From assembly GCF_001984175.1 (NCBI RefSeq), contig NZ_MTQP01000024.1:1-33396 (forward strand): 33,396 nucleotides of DNA, read 5' to 3'. The notes beneath the pieces are model-generated. The model ran no database searches. It saw nothing but the letters and a program-made list of their open reading frames with translations, and had not been told where the DNA came from. Position numbers and translations under genes: made by a program. Positions 22,801-29,800 of this stretch are shown here, piece after piece. Position 1 is the first letter of the stretch. Every line of letters starts with the position of its first letter. The DNA comes from Saccharothrix sp. ALI-22-I. GTDB lineage: Bacteria > Actinomycetota > Actinomycetes > Mycobacteriales > Pseudonocardiaceae.

Positions 22801-23776
22801 CCACCGCGCCGCCGTCCAGCACGACCACCAGGTGAGGTCCGGCGACCGGTGCCGCGCGGTCCGGGTCGAACCGCGGCCGCTTGGCCAGCAGGTCCTCCAG
22901 CATCGCCTCCAGGCCGGTGACGGCGGGCGCCACCAGCCGGAGCGGACCGAGCGCGTCGGTGCGCTCCGGGTGCAGCGCGTGCGGCAGCCACTTGACCCAC
23001 TCCCAGTCCTCGCGCCGCTGCGGCGACGCGCACACCGCGATCCGCAGGTCGTCCGGCGGGTGCAGGGCGGCCAGCTGGGCGAGCAGTGCCCGCACCAGAG
23101 CGGCCACCCGTTCGCGGTCGCCGTCCAGGTGGATGCGCGCGAACCCGGTCACGGCCATCGCCAGCGGCAGGTCGGGCACCGCCGAGTACGTGGTGATGAA
23201 CCGGCGCAGCGCCAGGGCGGACAGCGGTTCCAGCTGCTCCAGCGGAGCGGTGTCCGGCGGCACCAGCGCGGTGGCCAAGCCCTGCCTGCCCAGACCGACG
23301 CGCGCCACGCCGAAGTCCTCGTCCTCGCGCCGGCGCTCCCACAGCCGCCTGCTCGCCACCAGCGACCACAGCGACGCCGGGTCCGGGTGCAGGTACCACA
23401 GGGCTTCCTGCTGCCTGCGGGCCGTGCGCGCCACCCGCATCCGGTGCTGGGCCAAGTCGCGCAGGTACGTCCGCCGCGCCTGGGCCATCTCCCGCTTGCT
23501 CGGGCCGCCGCCGTTGAGGAACGCCGCGGCGACCATGCCGAGCATCGCCACCGCGAACAGGCCCATGACCACCATGCGCAGCACGCCCGCCGAGGAGCCG
23601 CTGAACATCACCACCGAGCTGCCCATGATCGCCACCATCGGCAGCACCATCAGCACCTGCGTCCACTGCCGACCGGCCGGCACCGGGATCTCCGGCGGCG
23701 CCTGGAGCACCAGCTCACCGGACGGCATCCCCGGCGCGGCACCGCGCGCCGGCCTGCGCACCACGACTGTCACCAC
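19826..23776 (-). CDS. eccC: Type VII secretion ATPase EccC (fused, three FtsK-type domains)
   Basis: EccC is the motor ATPase that recognises substrates and drives ESX secretion. The 1316-residue product has two N-terminal transmembrane helices (about residues 40-90), then three FtsK/SpoIIIE domains. Walker A motifs are GATGSGKSE (about 478), GAPRTGKST (about 832) and GDSDSGKTS (about 1115). Walker B-like strands are LLVVCDEF, VFLVVDGW and LFVLVDDYD. All three P-loops keep Gly-Lys-Ser/Thr. The protein is undivided, unlike the EccCa/EccCb split of ESX-1. Start GTG 23776 has GAGGGAG about 8 bases upstream, with another GTG next to it. It is divergent from the WXG100 pair, its expected substrates. 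Confidence 0.96.
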   Translation of the reverse strand: MVTVVVRRPARGAAPGMPSGELVLQAPPEIPVPAGRQWTQVLMVLPMVAIMGSSVVMFSGSSAGVLRMVVMGLFAVAMLGMVAAAFLNGGGPSKREMAQARRTYLRDLAQHRMRVARTARRQQEALWYLHPDPASLWSLVASRRLWERRREDEDFGVARVGLGRQGLATALVPPDTAPLEQLEPLSALALRRFITTYSAVPDLPLAMAVTGFARIHLDGDRERVAALVRALLAQLAALHPPDDLRIAVCASPQRREDWEWVKWLPHALHPERTDALGPLRLVAPAVTGLEAMLEDLLAKRPRFDPDRAAPVAGPHLVVVLDGGAVAGSDHLMTEGGVEGVTVLDLTGGSPWMPDRSVLVLEVGADGALRSRTTDDDAELGVADALPAVAAEALARQLAPLRLTGGVRGEQPMSAELGLADLLDLGDPYAFDPADTWVPRPSRDRLRVRFGIRPDGTPVELDLKESAQDGMGPHGLLIGATGSGKSELLRTLVLALAVTHPPNSLNFALVDFKGGATFARLDRLPHTSAVITNLADELPLVDRMTDALNGELIRRQELLRAAGDFSSLRDYEKARAAGAPLPEVPTLLVVCDEFSELLSARPDFIDVFVQIGRIGRALGVHLLLASQRLEEGRLRGLDTQLSYRIGLRTFSDVESRAVLGVPDAHRLPRAPGHGFLKFATEPMARFRSAYVSGVHRPVEVGASGPGEQEADGLAEYSTAYVAPPVVEEAEPDEVADDPDEAVGESLLDILVDRLAGRGTPAHQVWLPPLAEPVTLDQLLGTPVADPVHGLRAPGGKPLHAVVGELDRPLEQRRDPLVLDLSAAAGHAVVMGAPRTGKSTALRTLVTSLALTHSPWEVQFYCLDFGGGALAALRGLPHVGGVAARQDTGAVRRTVAEVASLLAERERRFAALGVDGMADHRARRAAGQITDDPHGDVFLVVDGWQTLRKEFEDLEDVITAIAGRGLAYGVHVVVTCSRWLDLRPALRDLFGSKLELRLGDPIDTAVDRASASSVPENAPGRGVVTSRHQALVALPRIDGVRSADDLTAGLTALVDAVAAAWPGERAPAVRLLPDHLPHTSLPSADEGLRFSVGVAEHDLSPVRLDFAADPHLLLLGDSDSGKTSFLRLLAHRITANRTPAEARLIIVDHRRSLLSEVTTEHVIGYGTDLTSTGNLMTEAADAMLERLPGPGVTPEQLRKRSWWQGPELFVLVDDYDLVAGGSTNPLLPLVDHLAQAGDIGLHVVVTRRTGGAARALYERFLARMRDVGTPGLLLSGDRDEGPLLGGVKAQQLPPGRGRLISRREPGGLVQLAWLPPAE

Positions 23777-23841
23777 CGCGCGACTCCCTCACCTCGGTTC
23801 CCGGCAGATGGTCGTCGCGGCGCGGCCCGCACGGGGACCGC

Positions 23842-23857
23842 CGGCAGGAACATGCCG
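23842..23857. promoter_or_regulatory. Dyad CGGCAGGAACATGCCG in the eccC/WXG100 intergenic region
   Basis: CGGCA and TGCCG are separated by 6 bases, 65 bases before eccC and 87 bases before the WXG100 gene. It is near-identical to the dyad at 15055-15070. Position in a divergent promoter region supports an operator or a promoter element. Confidence 0.45.
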
Positions 23858-23944
23858 ACGAGGCCTTCCGCGGCGGGACCGCCGCCTAGCGTCAGCCGGG
23901 CGCGCACCGGTCGGGCGCGCTGCACAACGGAGAGGAGGGGTCGA

Positions 23945-24286
23945 ATGGCCGGCGACAGGTTGGACGCGGACGTCGAAATCCTGACGGGCGCCGCCCAGAA
24001 GGCGCAGGTGGTGGTCACGAGCGTGACGGCGACCCGGGACGCGCTGCGTGGACCGGTGAGCTCGATGAGCGGCGAGTGGGAGGGCACCGCGAACCGCGCG
24101 TTCGTCGTGGCGCACGGACAGTGGGAACGCGACCTGCAGCGGGTGCTCGACGAGCTGGACGAGCTCGGTGTCGGCACCGGGCAGTCCAGCAACCTGATCA
24201 GGCAGTCGGACGAGGACGGCCAGGCGGCGATCGCCAACGCCGCCCAGCACCAGCCCGCCTTCGACCGTTCGACGCTGCGGGCCTAG
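23945..24286 (+). CDS. WXG100 protein (Esx), first of pair
   Basis: A 113-residue WXG100 protein, the small helical-hairpin substrate class of type VII secretion. SGEWEGTANRAF puts the WxG turn at Trp45-Gly47, between helices ADVEILTGAAQKAQVVVTSV and QWERDLQRVLDELDEL. The C-terminal tail lacks a visible YxxxD/E motif. A GGAGAGGAGGGG ribosome binding site precedes ATG 23945. It is co-transcribed with the next gene (gap 55 bases), and both sit divergent from eccC; in this family the two products form a heterodimer that is co-secreted. Confidence 0.9.
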   Translation: MAGDRLDADVEILTGAAQKAQVVVTSVTATRDALRGPVSSMSGEWEGTANRAFVVAHGQWERDLQRVLDELDELGVGTGQSSNLIRQSDEDGQAAIANAAQHQPAFDRSTLRA

Positions 24287-24341
24287 GCGCAGCGCAGGCC
24301 GACGCGGGACAGGACAGGAAACGGAAGAGAGGAACCGCCCC

Positions 24342-24629
24342 ATGTGGATCAAGGGGAACTTCGGCGGGCTGGACGACCTCGCTCGGCACATCCAGGCGAC
24401 CGTCACCGGCATCCAGGACGACCTCAACGAGTGGAAGCGGACCTCGGTGGAGGTCAACGAGAACTGGCGGGACGTCGCCGGTGGCGCCTTCGTCGAGGTG
24501 AGCGACGCGATCGACGCCCTCGCCATGAGCACCCAGGCCGTGATCGACGCCCTCGGCGGCGGGGTCAAGGTCACCAACGCGGCCATGCAGGACGCGCTGG
24601 CGGCCTCGCTCGCCGCGGTCAGGCGGTAG
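24342..24629 (+). CDS. WXG100-like protein (Esx), second of pair, WxD variant
   Basis: A 95-residue helical-hairpin protein of typical Esx length. NENWRDVAGGAFVEVSDAID places the turn at Trp42-Arg-Asp44, so the usual Gly is Asp, although Gly47-Gly48 follow. The N-terminal helix is FGGLDDLARHIQATVTGI, the C-terminal helix ends in a short basic tail. GAGAGGAA lies about 8 bases before ATG 24342. It is presumably the heterodimer partner of the product encoded at 23945-24286. An 18-bp stem terminator follows. Confidence 0.87.
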   Translation: MWIKGNFGGLDDLARHIQATVTGIQDDLNEWKRTSVEVNENWRDVAGGAFVEVSDAIDALAMSTQAVIDALGGGVKVTNAAMQDALAASLAAVRR

Positions 24630-24642
24630 CACGCTCCTGCGG

Positions 24643-24688
24643 CACGACCGAACGCCCCGGCTGCACCGCACCGGGGCGTTCGGTCGTG
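24643..24688. terminator. Bidirectional terminator, perfect 18-bp stem
   Basis: CACGACCGAACGCCCCGG pairs perfectly with CCGGGGCGTTCGGTCGTG around a 10-base loop. It separates the plus-strand WXG100 pair from the minus-strand mycosin gene. Confidence 0.88.
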
Positions 24689-24783
24689 CAGGTGTGGCGG
24701 GGCAGGGCGTTCGTGCCGGCGTGGCGGTGCTCCCGGTTGTGCCCCGGACGGCGGGGCGTCGCCCCCCAGGCCGCCGCCGCGGT

Positions 24784-26067
24784 TCAGCGCTCAGCAGGGG
24801 GAGGGGGCAGCAGGAACATCTGCTCCGGGGGCTCCTCCCGCACCGGCGGCACCGGCTGCGGCGCGGCGCGGCCGGGCAACCAGCCCCGCCGCCGCCCGCG
24901 GGACAGCGCCCACCCCAGGCCCAGCGCGACGAGGAGCCCGAGCGCGACCGCCCCCGCGGCTCGTCGCGCGTTCGCACCCGCCGCGTCCCACCACGCCGCC
25001 GCGCGCACGGCCGCCGGGTCCGGCACGGGCTCGACCACCGCCGGCAGGTCCCCGGGCGCTTGGACGGACAGCCCGTCGGTCACCGCCCGGTACGGGTCCA
25101 CGACACCCGCGCCGTACTCGGCCCGGCCACCGGGCGCCGGGGTCGCGGTGGCCAGCAGCCGCCGGGCGACCTGCGCCGCGCTCAGCTCCGGCCAGGCGGA
25201 CCGGACCAGCGCGGCGGTCCCGGCGACGAACGGCGCGGCGAAGCTGGTGCCGTCCCAGTGGTCGTGCCCGGCGACCCTGGTCGCGCCCAGCACCCCCTGA
25301 CCGGGCGCGACCAGGTCCACGTAGTCGCCGACCTGCGAGCTGCCGGTCCGCGTCCCGGTGATGTCGAGCGATCCCACGCCCAGCACGCCGTCGTAGGCCG
25401 CCGGGTAGGACATGTCGGTCCCGGCCTCACCCTGTCGGTTGCCGACCGCCGCCACGACCAGCGCGTCCTTGCCCACCGCGTAGGCCACCGCGTCGCGCAC
25501 CGCGGCGTCGTCCTGGTAGCCCGACAGCGACAGGTTGATCACCCGCGCGCCCTGGTCGGCGGCGAACCGGATGCCGCGGGCGAGCACGGCCCGGTCGATC
25601 GGCGTCGGCCTGCCGCCGTCGGACAGCTCGCGGTCGGTGATGCGCACCGGCAGTATCCGCGCGCCCGGCGCGACACCGTGGAAACCGACCCCGTCGACCG
25701 GGTCCGCCGCCGCGATCGACGCCACGGCCGTGCCGTGCGAGACGCAGTCGAACGAGCCCGGCAGCTCGCCTACGAGGAAGAAGTCCCGGCCGGGCAGCAC
25801 CTTCCCCGGCGACCGCAGCTGCGGGTGGTCCGCGTCCACCCCCGAGTCCACGACCGCGATGAGCACACCCGCGCCGGTGCTGTGCGGCCACACCCGGCGC
25901 GGGTCGAGCAGGAGCTGCGCCCACGGCCGCTCGGCGACCACGGGGTGCGCGGGTTCGGGATCGCGGCAGGCGCCGGTCGGCGGCGCGGCCACCGCGGGCG
26001 CGCCGGTCAGCGACACGACGGCGGCGGCGAGGAGGGCGGCGGCGAGGAGGGAGGTGAGTCGCTTCAT
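24784..26067 (-). CDS. mycP: Type VII secretion-associated serine protease mycosin
   Basis: Mycosins are membrane-anchored subtilisin-like (S8) proteases essential for ESX function. The 427-residue product has a signal peptide (MKRLTSLLAAALLAAAVVS, cleavage after about AVAA), then Asp74 (AVVDSGVD), His111 (VSHGTAVA), the oxyanion Asn210 (VVAAVGN) and Ser275 (WDGTSFAAP). A C-terminal transmembrane helix (GAVALGLLVALGLGWAL) is followed by a basic and Pro-rich cytosolic tail, here about 30 residues. The catalytic triad is complete. ATG 26067 is the only start that gives a proper signal peptide. It converges on the WXG100 pair and diverges from the YbaB-like operon. Confidence 0.95.
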   Translation of the reverse strand: MKRLTSLLAAALLAAAVVSLTGAPAVAAPPTGACRDPEPAHPVVAERPWAQLLLDPRRVWPHSTGAGVLIAVVDSGVDADHPQLRSPGKVLPGRDFFLVGELPGSFDCVSHGTAVASIAAADPVDGVGFHGVAPGARILPVRITDRELSDGGRPTPIDRAVLARGIRFAADQGARVINLSLSGYQDDAAVRDAVAYAVGKDALVVAAVGNRQGEAGTDMSYPAAYDGVLGVGSLDITGTRTGSSQVGDYVDLVAPGQGVLGATRVAGHDHWDGTSFAAPFVAGTAALVRSAWPELSAAQVARRLLATATPAPGGRAEYGAGVVDPYRAVTDGLSVQAPGDLPAVVEPVPDPAAVRAAAWWDAAGANARRAAGAVALGLLVALGLGWALSRGRRRGWLPGRAAPQPVPPVREEPPEQMFLLPPPPAER

Positions 26068-26110
26068 GGTTCAGCCATGCTCCGGTCGTCCCGGCGCGCG
26101 CGGTCCGCGG

Positions 26111-26126
26111 CGGCAGGAACCGGTCA
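26111..26126. promoter_or_regulatory. Half-match to the type VII dyad (CGGCAGGAAC)
   Basis: The first ten bases equal those of the dyad at 23842, but the right half is GGTCA instead of TGCCG. It lies 60 bases before the YbaB-like start and 43 bases upstream of divergent mycP. Weak evidence alone; interesting with the two full dyads. Confidence 0.3.
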
Positions 26127-26186
26127 CCGCGGACCGCGGCGCCCCGAGGCGCGGCAACCTCTCGGCCGGGAGGAAAGGAGGCTGCA

Positions 26187-26555
26187 GTGGACGGAACAGC
26201 ACCCGGCACCACCGAGTTCGAGCGGCTGGCCGAGGGCATCCGCGAGGTGCGCGACGGGCTCACCCGGCTCCGCGCGACCGCTCACTCGCCGGACGGCCTG
26301 ATCAGCGCCACCGTCGGCGCGCACGGCGCGCTGCTGGACCTGGACATCGACCCGCGGGTCTACCGCGACCCGGACTCCCGGGCACTGGCCGACGCGATCA
26401 CCGCCACCGTGCGCGCGGCCACCGAGCGGGCCGGGCAGCAGGCGGTCCGGCTCGCCCGGCGCCTGTTGCCCGACGGCGGTCCCGAGGACGTCGACCCGGC
26501 GTTCGACCCGTTGCTGCACCACCTGGAGGGAGGTGGGCGCGCGTGGCGGAGGTGA
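26187..26555 (+). CDS. YbaB/EbfC-like protein
   Basis: A 122-residue protein with the YbaB/EbfC pattern: N-terminal helix (FERLAEGIREVRDGLTRLRA), a central strand region (SPDGLISATVGAHGALLDLDI), and a C-terminal helix (LADAITATVRAATERAGQQA). Such proteins bind DNA or act as small chaperone-like partners, and they recur as first gene in actinobacterial Esx-toxin operons. GTG 26187 has AAAGGAGG 6 bases upstream. It overlaps the next gene by 13 bases. Position and order (YbaB-like, Esx-like, giant protein) resemble the 8977-10777 cluster in content. Confidence 0.8.
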   Translation: MDGTAPGTTEFERLAEGIREVRDGLTRLRATAHSPDGLISATVGAHGALLDLDIDPRVYRDPDSRALADAITATVRAATERAGQQAVRLARRLLPDGGPEDVDPAFDPLLHHLEGGGRAWRR

Positions 26556-26869
26556 ACCTCGACGGTGGCAGCGTCGACATGCACACCGAGGCGACCGAGG
26601 CCGCGATCGCCGGGATCGGCTCGGCGGGCGCCGGTTTCCAGGCGGCGTGGCAGGGCCTCATGTCCGAGTTGGACCGCCTGGAGCAGTTGCTGGGCAAGGG
26701 GCCGATGGGGGAGGCGTTCGCCGCCCAGTACAACGGGCCCGCCGAAGCCCTGAAGATCTCCGCCGGCGCGATCGAGGGCCACCTGACGCAGATCGTGGAC
26801 GCCGGGAACCGGGCGGTCGCGCTCTACCTGGAGGCCGACGCGCGGGGCAAGCGGGCGTTGGGCGGCTGA
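26543..26869 (+). CDS. Small Esx-like protein with YxxxD tail
   Basis: A 108-residue helical-hairpin protein. GTG 26543, with GGAGGGAGG upstream, overlaps the previous gene by 13 bases. The first helix (ATEAAIAGIGSAGAGFQAAW) leads to a Gly-rich turn (LLGKGPMGEAFAAQY) and a second helix (AGAIEGHLTQIVDAGNRAVA). The C-terminus has YLEAD (Tyr95-Asp99), the YxxxD/E export motif, strikingly like the YLEAE of the 8977-9348 protein. A WxG turn is absent. It lies 9 bases before the giant gene and is probably its secretion partner, pairing with the giant protein's Esx-like N-terminus. Confidence 0.78.
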   Translation: MAEVNLDGGSVDMHTEATEAAIAGIGSAGAGFQAAWQGLMSELDRLEQLLGKGPMGEAFAAQYNGPAEALKISAGAIEGHLTQIVDAGNRAVALYLEADARGKRALGG

Positions 26870-26878
26870 GGGCAGCCG

Positions 26879-29800
26879 ATGGCCATCCCGGAACCGCCGG
26901 ACACGCACGGGTTCTGGTCCGAGATCAAGAGCCAGGTGGACAACGTGTGGCCACCGGACAACGAGGACGACGCCTACGCGCTCGCGGACACGTGGCTGCG
27001 CGCCTCCGACGCCCTGTTCGCCCTGTGCGACGACCTGACCGCACGCGCCGGGCAGGTCGAGCAGGCGTGGACCGACGCCGCCGGTTTCGGCTACTACGCC
27101 GGGATCATGCACTTGGCCAACGGGTTGCTGTCCACCAACGACACCTCGGGCAGCTACCGGGAACTGGCCGAGAGCATGCGGCAGCTCAGCGCCAACGCCC
27201 GCCAATACGGAGTGGACGTCCGCGAGGCCAAGATCGGTGTCGTGGTCGAGGTGGCGGCCAACGTGGTGGCCTACGGGCTGGCGCTCGGCGTACCGCTCAT
27301 CGGCCCGCTCGTCGCCGGTCGGATCGTCTCGATAGTGGCGGGCAGGCTGGCGTCGTTCATCGCGGGCATGGCGGGCAGGGTCGCGTCGCAGGGCGCGGTG
27401 AAGGTGACCACCATCGCCCTGAACGCGGGCGGGGAGGTGGCCCGGGAAACCCTCGAAGAGACCGCGATCGCCACCACCACCCAGCTGGTCTCGATGGCGG
27501 AGGGCAACCGCAACGCCCTGGACGCCGGGAAGATCGGCACGGCGGCGCTCGGCGGCGCCCTCGGCGCCCTCCCGGGCGCGGGTATCAGCCGGGCCCTCCA
27601 GCGGCCCGCGAACGCGATCGCGTCCGGTCTGGGCGGCGGCGCGCTCGGCAAGCACGCGAGCATCGGCTTCCGGTCGTTCACCAGCAACGCCATCACCTCG
27701 CCCGCCTCCAGCTACGCCGCCCAGAACATCGTCGACGGCAACTACGCGGCGTTGACCAACGTGGGCGGCTACGTCGACGCCATCCGCGACAACTACCTGG
27801 GCGCCGGGGCGATGGGCGCATCCCGCGCCAACGGCGTCGCCTTCTTCGGGGATCTCGGCAACGCCCTCGGTGCCCAACCGACGCACATGGTCCCCACGGG
27901 GGAGTTCGCCCCGCCCGACCCCGGTGGCCCGAACGTGCCGCCGACCGCCTTGGCACCCACGGATGGGACCGCGGCCACCGGCACCGTCTCCACAGGCACC
28001 GCCGGGACCGGGCTCGGGACCGGGACCGCGTCCACCGGGCTCGGCTCCACCGGGCTCGGCTCCACCGGGCTCGGCTCCACCGGGATCGGCTCCACCGGGA
28101 TCGCACCGGCTCCGGTGGAGACCTCCACGACCGGCATCCGGGAGCTGGACACCCCGGCGGCCCCGCTCGCACCAGCCCAAGACCCCGCCTCGCCGCAGGC
28201 CACGTCGCCCGAGACCACGAGTCGGGTCGGGACGACCGCTGCGGAGGTGGCCGCGGAACCGGTACCCGCGGTGGTGGGTGCCGCCACCGCCACCGCCGAC
28301 CCGGCACCGATGACCACCGGCAGCGGGACACAGGCCGACGCCGCCACCGCAGCCCCTCCGGTCACGGTGTCGGCCGCTCAGGGTGCGTTGCCCACCGGCA
28401 CCGCCACCACGCCGCTCGCCACCGGTGCCACCGCCACCGGTGCCACGACCGCCGGTGCCACGACCGCCACGGGCACGACCCCCACGGGGCCGGCGATGTC
28501 GGTCTCAACCTCCCCGGCCACCCCGGGCCCAACCGCGCCCGGCGCGGCGTCCTCCACTCCGGCGTCCTCCACGGCACCGCCGGCAGGCCAGGCATCCTCC
28601 GGGACAGCGTCCTCCAGCACGGCACCTCCCGGCTCGGGACCTCCGGGGACAGCAGCCCCCGGTCCGGCGACCACGTCCCCGCCACCGGCCAAGCGGTCCA
28701 CCCCGACCGCCGGAGAATCCACAAAGGACACACCATCCGCTCCCGCAGGCGCACTCGGTGCTGCGGCTGCGGCAGCAGCACCGGCCGCTGCGGCGACCCC
28801 TCAGCCCACCGCCGAACCCGCCGCCCAACCCGCCGCCCGCCCGGCGCCGGCGCGCACCACCGTCTCCGCCCCGCCGCCGCACCAGCGGATCGACGTCGCG
28901 GTCAGCCACAACCACCCGGAGTTCGAGCGCCACGCGCAGGAAGCCCTCGTCGCCGCCATGAACGCCCGCGACGCCAACGGCAAGCCCACTCCCGATGCCG
29001 ACCGCTTGCGCGCCCGCTACTACTCCGCCCCGTACACCACCCCCGGCGGCACGACGCTGTCCAACCGCAAGAGCCAGGCCCCCAAGCTGTTCACCGCGAC
29101 CGACGACGAGGGGGTGCAGGTCGAGGCCACCGTCCCCTTGGTGCACCGCGACAACGCGAGCGGCATGTACTTCATCCCCCGGGAGGACTCCGTGCCGGGC
29201 GTGCGGCTGGAGTCCGAGACGATCCCGTTCGGCCCAGCCGGCGTGGAGCCCGGGAGCGTGGAGTTCCTCGCCCACATCACCGAGGACTGGTTGACCGACA
29301 AGAAGCGCGGCGAGTTCATGGGCGAGCGGTACGCCGACGCGATGCTGAAGGTCATCGCCGCCCGCCACCCCGGCGAGGAGGTGTACCGGGTCTACGCGCG
29401 CGACACCGGTGCCGGCACGTTCGACCAGCTCTACGTGCGCGTGGTCGACGACCGCGTCGTGGGCTGGGTGGTGGTGGAGGCCAAGAACGTGCACGGCGAC
29501 CTGACCTCCCGCCGCGCGGCCGACGGCAACCGCTACAAGCAGGGCCACCCGGAGTACGTGCGCAGCGTCGCCGCGGCCGTCCGCGCGAGCAACGGCCGCG
29601 CCATGCCGCTGCACACCTTCGGCCACCCGGTGGAGCCCGGACCTCGCGAACTGGGTCAGGGACCGACCGGTCAGGCGCCGCGGCCACCGATCGCGGCGAC
29701 CCTCAACGGAGGCGCGGCGGTGGCCGACTCGCTGATCACCGCGCTGGACGCGGGCAACGTCGAGTACTTCGTCGTCCGCCCGGCGATAGACCCGGGTACC

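Noticed and set aside
21224..24286. Plus-strand open frame of 1020 codons over eccC
   Set aside because: It is antisense to a canonical EccC with three Walker motifs; only its last part, from 23945, is a real gene (WXG100).
28031..28105. CRISPR array
   Set aside because: The 15-base units are contiguous, without spacers, and lie in frame inside a coding sequence.
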